Source: Elymus sibiricus
Lineage: Eukaryota; Streptophyta; Magnoliopsida; Poales; Poaceae
Length of the DNA: 64,000 bases
Direction: 5' to 3'
NCBI GenBank assembly: GCA_039707655.1
Contig: CM077672.1
Coordinates: 199,554,537 to 199,618,536, forward strand
Made by a program: the position numbers and the translations under genes. The notes under the pieces are model-generated. The model did not search any database. It was not told where the DNA came from and worked only from the letters and a program-made list of their open reading frames with translations. This document shows positions 10,633 through 23,661 of this stretch, in pieces; position 1 is the stretch's first letter, and each line of letters begins with the position of its first letter.

Positions 10633-12238
10633 TGTAACACCCTGGTTTTCGCTCCTCATTTTTTTTCCTTCACGGGATTTGACTCCCGTCTTTTTTTCGG
10701 TGTTATCGGATTTTCTCTCGCTCTTGGGTATATGAAGATGGTCATTTAGCCTTGCCAATCCTATTCAACCCGAGATTCTCTCCAGTCCAACCTTGCCACC
10801 CAAAATATATTCTCAAGATTTTGCCACCGAAACCCTACTCTCCGGTTTACCGGAAGGGAAACTGTAATTCCTTCCGTTACAAAGGAACCCTAATTTCCTT
10901 TGATCTGTTGCCTTCCAAACATTTCCCAGTAATCATCCCATATCTATAGACCCTGGATATGCAAAAATATTTCCAAGTCATTTGCAATATTTTCCATTTA
11001 AAATTAATTCCTTTTTCTGCTGTTTAAGGGAATTAAATCCAGGAAAATATCTATCCATCTCCAAAGTTCATGAAAACTTGTGGAGATATTCTTTGTGATC
11101 ATATTGAGCTCTCATAAAAATATTGGCCATAATTAAATAAGGGAAATTGCATTTTCCTATTAAAAGCCAATATTGCACTTTGGGCACTTTCCAAAGGAAC
11201 TACCATTTTGGTAGCCAGGAAAAATCCCAAATAATTTGTGGAGCTTCTCCTATCCATATATTCACAATTTCCATAAAGAACCCAAGTTCCACAGTTCAAA
11301 GTTTGAGTGCATCATCCAATTCTTGTTTCTGGATTTATTTTGAGGTTGTGAAGCAACTATATTTTATATTGCTTCAAAATTATTGAAATTATTCCAGGAC
11401 CTCACATTCCCTATATTATGTGAGCATGCAAAAATTCACATCATTTTATCTAGCCAATTTCTCTCAAAAATTCCATCTAGTTTCTGTCCAGCAGAAAGCT
11501 TTGTGAAGGAAGTACCATTTTGGTATATCCAAAGGAGCTGAAATTGTACCAATACCTACATACACCCAAATAACCTTCCTCCACCAAAATTCAGCTCAGT
11601 CCATTCAGCCATTTGAGCACAACATCAAAACCTAGATTCTGGACCAAATTTTGCATTACAAAGGAAGTATATGCAAACTTGGTCCAAATGACTTTAAATT
11701 CTACCAGAATCTACACCTTCCTACTACATTCCATTTTGGCAATATCTTAGCTCCATTTACCCAACAATTTTACCTCAGTGACTCCTGCATAATTCTATCC
11801 AGAAGATGTTCTGGATCATTCTGGTCAATCTAGATCCCTCCCAACCCCTCCAGTCACCAATCCTATCTAGTTGAGCAGTGATGGACATGTTTGACAAGGT
11901 GAGACGTGCAGGTGCGCCCCAGAGCACGTGTTGCCGTGGTGACCATGTCACGGACAAGGCCAAACACGTGCTCTGCGTGTTGACCGCGTTCGGCCGCGTC
12001 GGCCAGCTAGCTCCGATCGACCCCGGCTTGTCCAAACGTGTCTAGCGGCTCCGCGGCGTCCACGCACCCCTCTCCAGCCTCTTCCCCTTGCCGGACTCTT
12101 CCTCGCCGCGCCGCGACAATGGTCGCCGTACCGCTACTGTTCGTACGCGGTCGCCGCCGCATACCTCCAACCAGAGCTCTCCCGAAGCCACTGCTGACTT
12201 CTCCACCCTCCCGGAGACCCTGCCGACATTGCCCCCTC
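10633..12238 (+). repeat. 5' LTR of element A, left portion
   Basis: Aligns with the 3' LTR from 42690, with about 16 mismatches in the first ~350 bases by eye (4-5%). Modules of roughly 155 bp recur near 11190, 11345, 11505 and 11655, built on GTGAAGGAAGTACCATTTTGG-like cores (here split in two: GTGAAGGAAG and TACCATTTTGG). The last five bases, CCCTC (12234-12238), are duplicated after element B at 37226-37230. Confidence 0.85.
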
Positions 12239-15200
12239 TGTAACACCCCGATATTTGGCCCTTTCTTTTTCTTTTGGATTTCTTCGAATTTTTATTTGGA
12301 GTTCTTTTTCCGAGGCTATGTGGTCTTGAAACCTGGGAAGATCTTCTATCCTGCCACTTCCTAGTGGCTTGTCACTCTCAAATCTATCCCAAGGCCATGT
12401 CATTTTCATCTTAGCCCAATCCCAATTCTTATTCCTTGGGAGTATTCCTTTTTCTATTAAAGGAATAACCCTGTCTGCCCTAGGTTGTGAAGCAACCTAT
12501 ATTTCTGCCATTCCTAAAATTCCCACAAAATTCTCATAAATTCTTTGGATCATATATTCCCCCAATATGTCAAAACCCATCCTTGCCTAGTTCAAAAATA
12601 ATTCAGGAATATTCATTTACTATTCTGTCCAGAATGGCACTTTGTGAAGGAAGTGCTATTTATATTTTATTGATTGCCCTCAAAAATTTTGGGCACTCTT
12701 TCCTATCTAAATAATTGCCACATGCCAAAATTCAGCCTCATTTGCCTAGTAAATCTTCCTCAGGAAATTTCCAAAGTTTCTGTCCAGAGAGAAGCTTTGT
12801 AAAGGAAGTACTAGCTAGGCTAATACAAATGAGTTGAAATTTTGGTAGATCATTTATATGGTAAAATCATTGCTCTCCACCAAATTTCATATCCATCCAA
12901 CTATATATATGAGCACACCTTCAAATTTTTGCTTCTGGTCATAATTTCAGTTTGTGAAGCAACTATATTTTATATTGCTTCAAAAATTCTAAAATTATTC
13001 CAGGACCTAAGTATCCCTATATAATTTTAGCATGCCAAAATTCACATCATTTTGCCAAGCCATTTTCCCCAGAAAATTAGCCCAAGTTTCTGTCCAGTGT
13101 GGAGCATTGTGAAGGAAATACCATTTTTACTTATCCAAATGGGATGAAATTTTTATGGTACCTTCATATGCCCAAATAATCATCCTCCACCAGTTTTCAG
13201 CCCAATCCAAGCATCCATGTTAGTGCTACTTCCTGATCTAGCTTCTGGACCAGATTTGGCAGTTGTAAAGCAACTATGTTAAATACTGGTCCAAATCTCT
13301 TCAAAACCCACAGGACTGTAGTCCTTCCTACCCTAAGCCTCTGAGACATCCTGGTTATCTCTTACCCCATCCCATTTGATCAGTATTTTATGCCTAAGTT
13401 TGCAACAGCAAACTTCAGTCGATCATTCCCATCAACCCACAGCTCCTTTTGTTGATCCATCACCTCAGGAGGGTCCCATGATGCATGAACTACACACTAG
13501 ACATGGTTTTACTAGCCAAAGCGCACCGCGTGCGCCTGTGCACGCGGTGACCACGCGGCTGGGAAGCCATTGTCACGCTCTGCTTGGCGTTTAGCTTCGG
13601 GCACTCCTCTGCTCACCGTTTCCGCGCGTCTCATCGTGTCCCAGAGCTTCGTGGCAGCCTCGCGCTCACTCTCCCGCCCTGGCCCCCTCCTCCTTCGCCC
13701 TGCTTGCGCCACGGTGGCCGCGGCTGCGTGCGCACAGTGGCCGAGTGGCCGACCGGACTCCGCGCCGCCCGCGTCTGCCCTCCTCTGCGCCTCCACTTGC
13801 CCGCTCTAGTCACCGTCCGAGCCAGTCCGCGTACGCGGGCGCGTCAGTGCACCCCCCTGTGTGCCATGGCGGCATCCGGCGAAGGCATCGGCGCCGCGGC
13901 TATATAAGCCAACCTCGACCTCACCAACCTCCTCTACTCCACCCCAGCACCCTTCCCCACCACTCATTCGAGCTCGAGCCGCCCTCCTCGGCCGTCATAG
14001 CTGCCGTTCGGCCATGCTCAAATTCGAGCAATGTCGGTCTCCTCCCTCCCTCCCACCTACACCGGAGAGGCCCCCAAGGCCCGGTGAACCCCTCCATAGC
14101 CTTGGCCCCTCCTTTCTGCCACCATACCGAGCTCCCCATCGTCAACCGAGGCCGCCGTCTGCCATGGCAGGAGACGAGCTTGCTTCGGCCCTCCTCGGTG
14201 AACGGGCCATGCCCAGGCGGGTGCGCCGCCCTCTCCTGAGTTCGCCGGTGGCCGAACCCCGGCCGGGGGTGGCCGGAGACGCCGGGGCCAGCGACGGCCG
14301 CGTCCAGCCGCGCCCCTCCTCTGTCGTCAGCGTCGGGAGGAAGAAGGAGAAGACGTAGGAGAGAGATGGGAGGCGTGGGCCCCACATGTCGGCGACCCAG
14401 AGGTCGGGCCCGCGCAGAGTAAGCGGAAGCGTATTCGGCTGAATACGTTTTCTTCTTTTGAAAGCGTATTTTGCAGCAACCGTAGGCCGAAATGCGTTTT
14501 CCCTTCTCTGGAAGCGTATTTTCTAAAATACGCTTTCTCTTTTTCAGCCGCCGGCCGAAACGGTTAAATTGCGGACGTTCGTCCGTTAGCAGCAGAAATG
14601 AATATTTTTTATTTAAATTTTTCCTAACGAACGAACGGCCGTAACTCCGCAACCGTAACTCCGATTCAGGTGATTCCAAATCCCACGATCTCAGTTCGTC
14701 GAGCCCGTTGCGATGGTATCATTTTCATGAGGTTGTCACAATATGAAAATGACCATTTCGCCCTTGCCCTTAAAACAGCTCTGCCGAGAGGGAAACTTTT
14801 CCGACGATTCTTTCCGCGAATGCATCGCACCTCTCCCCGGTGAATCCTTCATCCCCAGGCAAGCCACAACAGCCACTTGCATGATGGCACTATAGTAGCC
14901 TTGGTTTTCCACTTGAATTTTTAAATAGTTGTTTGGTCATTTAATTATTTTGTGAATGACATATGATTGTGAATCCATGTCTATGCTTATGCCATGTTCA
15001 TGTTCATCTAGTAAGTGAAATGATTAAATGCTAATGTTATTATTTTCATGTTTCATTCTTTCCGGTGCTAGTGAATATGATATGCTCATATGAATAGTTA
15101 GAGTTTGATATGAAAATACTTGTGATATTCATGATCGTCATTATGCCATGCTCATTTGCATCCCGTAGATTAAATGATTCCTCATTGTTGATGTTATGTT

Positions 15201-16617
15201 GTTAAATGATTATGTTGCCCATCCATGTTTATGTTGATATCATGCTCATATGCATTATCATTTTATTATGACTCAGCTCATCACCATTCAAGTTAAACCT
15301 GACATTAATCGAACTTGAACAAGTCTGTTGGCTGAGTCATGGTGCCACCGAATCGAGCTCACCAGTGCAACCACACTTGCCTGGATGGGGAGGCCCTAAT
15401 GCGGTCTATTGTCATGCCTCTCGCCGGTGCCTCCAATGAGGGAAGGTTATGTGCACGCGCTACCCTGATCAGGTAGGCGGCCATAAGCCTTGAGTGCCCA
15501 AGTTGTGTTGTACCCGGGTGTCCCCGTTTGGGACGAGTTTGTTTTGGCCACGACGTTGGCGGCCCCAAAGGTGGCGGATGTCACGAGTTGGCATCGGGGC
15601 AACCCAGGACATAGCCCAAAGGGGAGTTTGTCGGAGTGGCCGGGAGAGTGTCATGCAATAGATTGGTTTTGTCGGAATGTCGTTGGTCCACCCGAATGGG
15701 AGCACGAGGCCAAGAGTTCCGTGGTGTGGGTACAGTGTACTAACCTCTGCAGAGTGTGTAATCTATCGATAGCCGCGTCCTCGGTCATCGACACAGTTCG
15801 TAGTAGGTCACACTGTGGGTCAACAGAAATAATAACCTAAATAATAAACAACCCCGGTTCGATGAGAAAAGAAGTTGGTTGATCTTTATGTGGTCACGAG
15901 ATGATCACGATGGTATTCTTGATGATGGTTGATCATGAGGTGATCGTGTGATGATCATGACGGTAAGAAAGATTGGTACATATGGTGGTTACGAGATAAC
16001 CTCCGAGGAGAGTAAGTTGGTCCATGAGACCTTAAACGTCGACCCCCTTGCATGCTAGTGCAAGTATCATCCTGTTCATATCATGAATTATATGTACATG
16101 CCACGCTCATGTTGTTGCCATGCTCATGTTGTTGCCATGATCTTGTTGTTCTAGTAGTATCATGTTCATCTTTGATGATTAACCTGTAAATGCCATGCTG
16201 TTGTATGTCTTGATTGCTTTGGTTGCTGTGAGCTTGCGAGTACATTCAAAGTACTCACCTGGCGTGTGATGCCAGATTGCAGGTGATGCCGTGATTTCTT
16301 GTTTGTCGAGGATCCCGAGGTTGTGCTCTAAGATACGTCCCAGCCAGAGTCCCTACGGAGTGGAGTTCATCACCGTCGTCATTGTTCCGCTGCTAGAGTT
16401 TATTCTGTTTCGAGATGTTCCGCTGCTAGCATAGAACTACCTTAGCAGGCAAAGTGTCGCCGTGCCCCTGTAACCTTTGTAATATCGGACCCTTGGACCC
16501 TGTTTATTCGTAATAAAGAGCTGATTTGTTCTATGCCAAGCAGTGCCGTATTCCAGAAGACTTGATCTCTGGGCTGGAATACGGGGTGTTCCGGTCTCTC
16601 TGAGCCGGGGTGCCACA
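12239..16617 (+). repeat. 5' LTR of element B
   Basis: TG...CA ends, 4,379 bp. The AT-rich first part holds ~155-bp modules around 12487, 12630, 12785, 12950, 13095 and 13258, with TTCTGTCCAG and GAAGGAAGTAC cores. A TATATAAG box lies at 13901-13908, followed by a GC-rich segment (13900-14420), then AT-rich sequence. About 7 mismatches with the 3' LTR in the first ~270 bases by eye. Confidence 0.9.
13901..13908 (+). promoter_or_regulatory. TATA box of LTR B
   Basis: TATATAAG follows a GC-rich segment and precedes a CCTCGACCTC-type leader, the usual layout of a plant LTR core promoter. The same box is conserved in the 3' LTR at 34511-34518. Confidence 0.6.
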
Positions 16618-17360
16618 GCGATTGGTATCAGAGTAGGTCTGGCTGTAGGACGCCCTAGTCAGCGCGAGCGTTAGAAACCGGTAGTATTGAGTCTAGTCGG
16701 TTTGCTGCATTTGATTGCTGCATTTGTTTGTCGCATAGCATGCATATAGACTCATTATATTTATCACTAACGGTTGATCTTGTGAGTGTAGGTGGCATCG
16801 GTTTCGATCCACTACCTGCACCCTTCAGTTTTGCATACTTGCTCGTTGGTGTTTGGTGTCATCTCTGTCCCAGCGGAGTGATGCCGAGGTACCTAGTGGT
16901 GTCGATCACTTGCAAGATTGATGCATAGGTATCACACCAATATCTTTCCGCCAACCACCTATCGTTTCGGTGGTAGACATGTGTCTACCCCGGATCTTGC
17001 CATCCAACCCGCCGTTTGGCAACCCTCACTGGTCTTTGTTACTAGAAAAGGGCAATGCTAGCAAATTCTGTTTTCCGCCGCTATCCTACTCTATCACCCA
17101 TTCTTTGGACGAGTACGGTTCCCTTCCGTACTCTTGATGATGATGTGGTCGTGACATCCGTGTCTCGCTATATGATCACCGAGTCCGTCCTCATCCCTAA
17201 GCCCGTCCAGATGCAACCGGTGCCAAGCCAGCGTTTGGTCTAGCTCTGTTTACACCAACCGCTCCACACGCTGATCCACTATCGTGCACACCGCCACAGC
17301 ATGTTAGATCGTAGTACCGGAGTTTCCTCGAGAATTGTGTGCTCAAGTAGGCATGCATAG
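16618..17360 (+). other. Internal region of element B, left part, non-coding
   Basis: Contains the primer binding site and then sequence with no frame longer than about 66 codons and no recognisable gag motif. It ends with CATAG (17356-17360), the target duplication of element C. Confidence 0.7.
16623..16640 (+). other. Primer binding site of element B (initiator tRNA-Met type)
   Basis: TGGTATCAGAG starts five bases after the 5' LTR end at 16617. This is the usual plant initiator-methionine tRNA complement; the bases after it (TAGGTCTGG) deviate somewhat from element A's site. Confidence 0.8.
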
Positions 17361-18877
17361 TGATGACCCACAAGTATAGGGGATCAATCGTAGTCCTTTC
17401 GATAAGTAAGAGTGTCGAACCCAACGAGGAGCAGAAGGAAATGACAAGCGGTTTTCAGCAAGGTGTTTTCTGCAAGCACTGAAATTATCGATAACAGGTA
17501 GTTTGATAGCAAGGTAATTTGTAACAAGTGACAAGTAACAATAGTAACAAAGAGTGCAACAATATAGCCCAATCCTTTTTGTAGCAAAGGACAGACCGAA
17601 ACGATCTCTTATAATAAGTAAAGCGTTCTCGAGGACACATGGGAATTTCATCTAGTCACTTTCACCATGTTAGTTTGATTCGCGTTCGCTACTTTGATAA
17701 TTTGATATGTGGGTGGACCGGTGCTTGGGTGCTGCCCTTACTTGGACAAACCTCCCACTTATGATTACCCCCTCTCGCAAGCATCCGCAACTATGAAAGA
17801 AGAGTTAAGATTACTCTAACCATAGCATTAAACATGTGGATCCAAATCAGCCCCTTACGGAATAGCGCATAAACTAGGGTTTAAGCTTCTGTCACTCTAG
17901 CAACCCATCATCTAATTACTACTCCACAATGCATTCCCTTAGGCCCAAAGATGGTGAAGTGTCATGTAGTCAACGTTCACATGACACCACTAAGAGAATC
18001 ACAACATACACATCATCAAAATATCGAACGAATACCAAATTCACCTGATTACTTATGACAAGCCTTCTCCCATGTCCTCAAGAACAAAAGTAACTACTCA
18101 CACATCATCAACATGTTCATGACCAGTAGGGTATTGAATTACATAATAGATCTGAACATATAATCTTCCACAAAGTAAACCAACAAGCATCAACTACAAG
18201 ATGTAATCAACACTACTAGCAACCCACGGGTACCAATCTGAGGTTTTGAGACAAAGATTGAATACAAGAGATGAAATAGGGTTTGAGATGAGATGGTGCT
18301 GGTGAAGATATTGATGAAGATTAGCCCTCCCATGATGAGAGGGTCGCTGGTGGTGTCGATGGCGACGATTTCCCCCTCCTAGAGGGAAGTATCCCCGGCA
18401 GAATCTCTCCGCCGGAGAGCAAAAGTGCTCCTGCCCAAGTTCCGCCTCGAGATGCGGCACACCATTTCGAAAGTCTTCTCTCTATTTTTTTTAGGTCAAA
18501 TGCCCTTATATACTAGAAAATGGGGGCCAGAAGTGGGCCAGGGGCCCCACGAGGTACCAGGGCACGCCTGGGGGGGTGGCGCGCCCTGGTGCCTCGTGGG
18601 CACCTGGGTGGCCCCCTCTGGTACTTTTTGCTTCCAATATTTTTTATATATTCCAAAATAATTCTCCAAAAAATTTCAGCTCATTTGGAGTTGTGCAGAA
18701 TAGGTATCTTGACAGAGCTTTTTCAGGTCCAGAATTCCATCTGCCGGTATTCTCCCTCCTTGTGTGAATCTTGCATATTTAGAGAGAAAAGGCATTAGAA
18801 TAGCTCCACAAAGTGTTATATTGATTAAAAACACTATAAATAATAGTAGTAAAACATGATGCAAAATGGACGTATCA
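17361..18877 (-). repeat. 3' LTR of element C
   Basis: 1,517 bp; minus-strand ends TGATACGTCC and GGTCATCA. About 9 mismatches with 29242-30761 over the first ~300 bases compared. A TATATAAGG box lies at 18504-18512 (minus strand), just downstream of a GC-rich inverted-repeat block (18540-18610) that is also found inside the element. Confidence 0.9.
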
Positions 18878-18890
18878 ACTCCCCCAAGCT
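18878..18890 (-). other. Polypurine tract of element C
   Basis: Minus-strand AGCTTGGGGGAGT directly adjoins the TG of the 3' LTR and would prime plus-strand DNA synthesis. Confidence 0.8.
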
Positions 18891-18999
18891 TAGACGTCGC
18901 TTGTCCTCAAGCGAAAGCCGATATCGATAATCATGTCCTCATGTTTAGAGAGAGAGGTGTCGATAAAAACAAAATACGGACATAGAAGCATCATGATCA
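18891..18999 (-). other. 3' untranslated interior of C between Helitron and polypurine tract
   Basis: Non-coding AT-rich sequence. It ends with A (18999), and the interrupted interior resumes with T at 22210, as expected for Helitron insertion between A and T. Confidence 0.6.
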
Positions 19000-21900
19000 T
19001 CTATTATATATAAAAAATGCTTTATGGGTTAACCAGAAAAAAGAGAATTAAGATAGAAAATCCGATAATAATTAGAAACATCCAACCGTGTATTTGTTGG
19101 ATCAATGATTAATGACCATTAGATTTAACTTAAGTCATAGAAAATTACCCACCAATGCCCTTATATAAAACGTGCCCTTTTCTGAGATTAAGAAGAAAAA
19201 AGAATATAGAACGGCTGAGATACGATGGATTCCTCTGGGATACTTATGGGGTAGTTACGATCTACAGCGGACCTCGCCTGATCGCTAGAAGTCTGATCGC
19301 CGAAAGAAACATCTAGCAGCTGCATCATGATCTGCCGATCTCACCGCGCCGCCGGCAGCGACGCAACGTCTCACCGAACCATCAGGATTCTGCATGCAAG
19401 CTGTGTCCGTTCCATACTTCCATTGCAACGCAACGTCTCACTCATCCATCACGATTCTGCATGCAAGTAAATTGGGTTCATTCCATACTTCCATTGCTAC
19501 TAGCTAGCTAAACTTAGTACGTATCGTAGCTACGGCCTAGGGTAATGTTCCTTTGCCAACGGCGCCGGCGCGCACGCGCCTTGATCCTTGAACAATGAAA
19601 AGGAGCATGCATGCGCATATAATCAGTACTAAGCAGTTTAAATATTCTCAATTTTGTCTCATTCATCGTTTGCTATATCTTTCTCTGGATTACTTGTGGC
19701 CAATCAACTGCCGTCACAAACTCAACATCTACTGTATAAATTAGATATATTTTTTACTAATTTTGTTCCTTAATGCAGTGTAAAAATATCTTTAACTTGC
19801 CATTTTTTAATATGTATAGTCCGACTTATTACTAATTTAGTTTATAATTCACTATTGAATTATTGTATTCATCCTCTATGCATACACATGTTGTATCCCT
19901 AGACGTCCATTTTTTAAATGTGTTTTCCCGCATTCCCGTATCCATATCATGGACCAAGATCGCAGTTGCCGCCCAAATCGAACTCATGAGCAGTGATTCA
20001 CGACAAATCACTTCTATCGGTAGATGGAATCTGGATGTGCACCCACAGTATGAGGCAAGATGTAAGACTTATGCACCTACCTAGCTGCGAACTAGAAACT
20101 TGTATATATACATGGAAAGACATGCATCATGCATGGACATAATCCAAAAATAGAAACGGGTGAGTATACATCTTTGTTTGATAGTTCCCATTCTTTATTT
20201 GTGGGAGCACATCATGCATGTATTCTTGATTTATATCTTTTATTCATCTTTTTTTATGTAAGTGTTGATTGTCATAGGATACCTAATAAGAGAAGAGGTG
20301 TCTATTGATCATGGGACAGTTTACTAATTTTTCAGATATTTAGAGGCTTTATTATTGATCACGTGGAACAAGTTGCATGGAAAATCATGTTAGAAAGATA
20401 ACTCTGATAAAAAGATTGAGAATTACTATTCATTTTCAATCAGCGATGGCCCGCCAAGACTGGTCGTGTGTAGCTGCGTTCGTGTTCCAGCTTGCCATGG
20501 CGCCCAACACATTTGTGGCTGATCCGTACTGCCAGGCTTGGAGATCTCCTCAACAGGTAGTACATCTCAGGATTTTTTCTTTGATAGAGCAGACAAATAC
20601 TAGCGTCGTTGCATGGTAAAGCTATAACAAGTTCATGAGAAAGCTAAAGACACTGATTTGATGTTGTATACACTAATACTTTTCCCCGGATTAACATCAT
20701 GTCCGTCCAAAATGTTCGAGCGTAATTTTAAAATTTCAAAAATGATACCCACTAAAATTTAAGGTTCTTATCAGACCTATTTTTAACAATTATGTACCTA
20801 CGTAGGCGATGAAAGCTACAATATTTCATAACGTAATTTTTGCTTATTTTCAGTATTGTATCTTTGTTGCCTGCTTGAAAAAAAAATGCTATCATCTGAC
20901 AGTGATAGTATAGCGAAGATCATCGTGGAAGATAATTATTTTGCTGTTGACATTGAGGAAATCATGATGTAATATACGTATAAATATATATCTTAGTGTT
21001 TGAATGATCCGAGAAAAGATCTCACAAATATCATGTACCATATGAGGTATTTGGCTGCTGACATAGATAAAGTGTGTGTGGAGATCATGTTAATAACTTA
21101 AAGATGATTTACCCATTTATCTTTTTATCCCATGGAACAACATAGCTATTTTTAGTTTGCAGAAAGTGCATATTATGTCTCTACAATAAAATAAAATCAT
21201 GGTGTACTATATATGTGTTTCTGTTATTTATTCAATCCATTGTGCTTTTGCGAAATATTTTTCTTTTGTTATCCTCCACACGCACACCAAAAAATCTGTA
21301 CGTATGAATCATGTCTTTATATCCTACTAAGAAAATGTGTACGTATGAATCATGTCTTTATGCCATGCTCTAATGATATACTCTTTTCTTCTTTTCGGGA
21401 GTGGTTCATGAATGTGGTCTGAAGTAGCAATGGAAGAAGGATAAGCACATCTCTATGTATAAAAAATACTAATAAATAAATTACATGTATTTTCAGAGCT
21501 TATTATGCTTTCCATCCAAGTTATGTTCCATATAATATATCTCAATTCTTATAATTAGGACCCGCAAATCACCTACAATTAGGGTAAAAAAAGAAGCACA
21601 CGCACATGCTTAAAGACAAACATGCCTATAAGTTCCTATATGTTAATTGTGCTATAACTCTCCTCTTTCCACTCATATTATTACAAGTAGATAAATTGAT
21701 AGAAAATAATTTTGGTTCATATAGTACTACATTAAGATAAGGTAGAAAACAATGCCAGGATGCGGATGTCGAGGTTGGACATGAATTTTTAGGCTGCCTA
21801 CCTTTCGGAAAGTGACTGACACGTCCGGCTTAGGACTTGGGGACTACAACACCACCAAGAACCTCACACTCTCTTAAGACCAATGCTGGATCATCACTTC

Positions 21901-22209
21901 CATATGGATGTTGCAGTCAATGCAGCATGATAAAAAGCCATAAAAATGATGCCAGACATAATTTTCTGAACGAGATTCATCATAAAAAAATAGTATGACA
22001 TGCATAATAAGCAGGTAAATGATAAATGGATAACATATGTTTATATGTGAAAACCAAACATACATAAGGAAAACTATGTTCTAAAAAGTCATATATTTGT
22101 AAATGTCATCGCATACTCACAATTTTTCTGTACAGAAATCAAATAATATGTTTTCATTATCAAACTTTCTAATTTTCTAGCCCGCGCATCGAGCGGGCCA
22201 CTTTTCTAG
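19000..22209 (+). mobile_element. Non-autonomous Helitron inside element C
   Basis: The 3' end has the Helitron signature: a GC hairpin (GCCCGC 22180-22185, loop GCATCGA, GCGGGC 22193-22198), seven bases, then CTAG (22206-22209) followed by host T. The 5' end begins TC (TCTATTATATATAAA at 19000) after host A. There is no terminal inverted repeat and no target duplication, which also fits. The 3.2-kb body is AT-rich and has no Rep/helicase frame, so it depends on an autonomous Helitron. It carries a 70-bp tandem duplication near 19362-19497 and exon-like GC-richer patches near 19960-20080 and 20443-20556. The 5' end is less certain than the 3' end. Confidence 0.72.
19362..19497 (+). repeat. 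~68-bp tandem duplication in the Helitron
   Basis: Two copies share GCAACGTCTCA, GATTCTGCATGCAAG and TTCCATACTTCCATTG in order (19362-19425 and 19429-19497). The second copy carries a short insertion. Confidence 0.75.
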
Positions 22210-23661
22210 TTATTATAACAACAATATTTATTATCATGGCAGCAATATTTATTATCATAAACTTCTTATGAGCAAGTAACAATTCACCACAACAGTGGAG
22301 TATAAGGCATAAACCTTCTTGAAAGCTAACACACTATGTTCTCAGTCTACAATGCAATTACAATTCATCATATTTTTAGGAAGGGTCACATGTAGGAGCT
22401 ATTCAGCAAGTCCACATACTCAACCATCATTTAGTCTTCCATGATTGCTAACACTCATGACATGTATATGGAGCAAAAAGTCTCAGCCAGGCACATAGAA
22501 AGATAGGGGCTTATAGTTCTGCCTCCCAACTTATTCACCTCAAGGGTGATGTCAACAATAATAACTCATGATCACTCATATCCAACTGGATATATGTGCT
22601 TAGATCTTTCCCCACCACATGATGCTTGCAAAAGAGAAAAATAAAAAGGAAATAGAGGAGAATACTATTGACTCTTGCATAAAAAGTAAAATACATAAAA
22701 GTGAAGGATAGGCCCTTCGCAGAGGGAAGCAGAGGTTGTCATGCGCTTTTTGTTTTTGAATGCTAGAGCTCTTAATGCAAAGGAACATCACGTTATATTG
22801 CCCCTTGTGATAGCAACCTTTATTATGCAGTCCGTCTCTTTTATTTCTTTACCATCACAAGCTCGTACAACGCTTATTTCCCTTACAATAAAAGTTCAGA
22901 CATATTCAGAGGCAATTTTTATTGCTTTTTGCACCGATGACAACTTACTTGAAGGCTCTTATCCAATCCATAGGTAGATATAGTGGACTCTCATGACATG
23001 AAACTGGGTCTAAGGGTTTTGGATGCACAAGTAGTATCTCTACTTAGTGCGAATTTTTGGCTAGCAAAGATATTGGGCAAGCACCACATGTTGGAGGATC
23101 TATAACAATATAACTTCTATGTGAATATGAACAAACATAACTCATTACGTTGTCTTCCTTGTCCAACGTCAACAATTTGACACAAAATACTTAATGGGGG
23201 CTCACAATCATAAAAGATGTCCAAGATAGTATATTTGCATGTGAATCTTCTCTTCCCTTATTAATTCTTTCATGAATTGCATCATTGACTAATACTTTGT
23301 TTGTTATCCTCCAATAAATTTTACCACTTATACTTTTCTTTATGTAATGTCATTACTTTCCATAAGGTTAGCATATAATCTTTTTCGTTATTTTCATTGC
23401 TATGATTGAAACATGAAAGTAAAGCAACACAGGCTCAAACTACTCTTTATTATATTGCTCTCAACTCAATTACATATATGGATGGGTCACGAAACTAACA
23501 CTCGAAAATAGATCATGCTAAGCTTTTATTCAACTAGATCACGAAATAACTGAGGATCGAACTAAAAAGTAAGTAAAGATCATAGAAGTGATGGTGATAC
23601 GATACCGGGGCACCTCCCCCAAGCTTGGCGCAAGCCAAGGGGAGTGCCCATACCCATGTGC
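22210..23661 (-). other. 3' interior of element C, non-coding
   Basis: AT-rich sequence between the Helitron and the downstream ORF. Frames are at most about 80 codons and show no family resemblance. Likely the 3' untranslated region of the retrotransposon RNA. Confidence 0.6.

Noticed and set aside
13745..14679. 160-250-codon ORFs in the GC-rich part of LTR B
   Set aside because: The homologous frames in the 3' LTR (34345-35086) have shifted and different ends, so no protein is conserved.
16623..16640. tRNA-Met gene
   Set aside because: Only the short tRNA-complementary primer site next to an LTR; no cloverleaf or A/B boxes.
16618..17360. gag fragment in the interior of element B
   Set aside because: No major-homology or zinc-knuckle motif and no frame above 66 codons.
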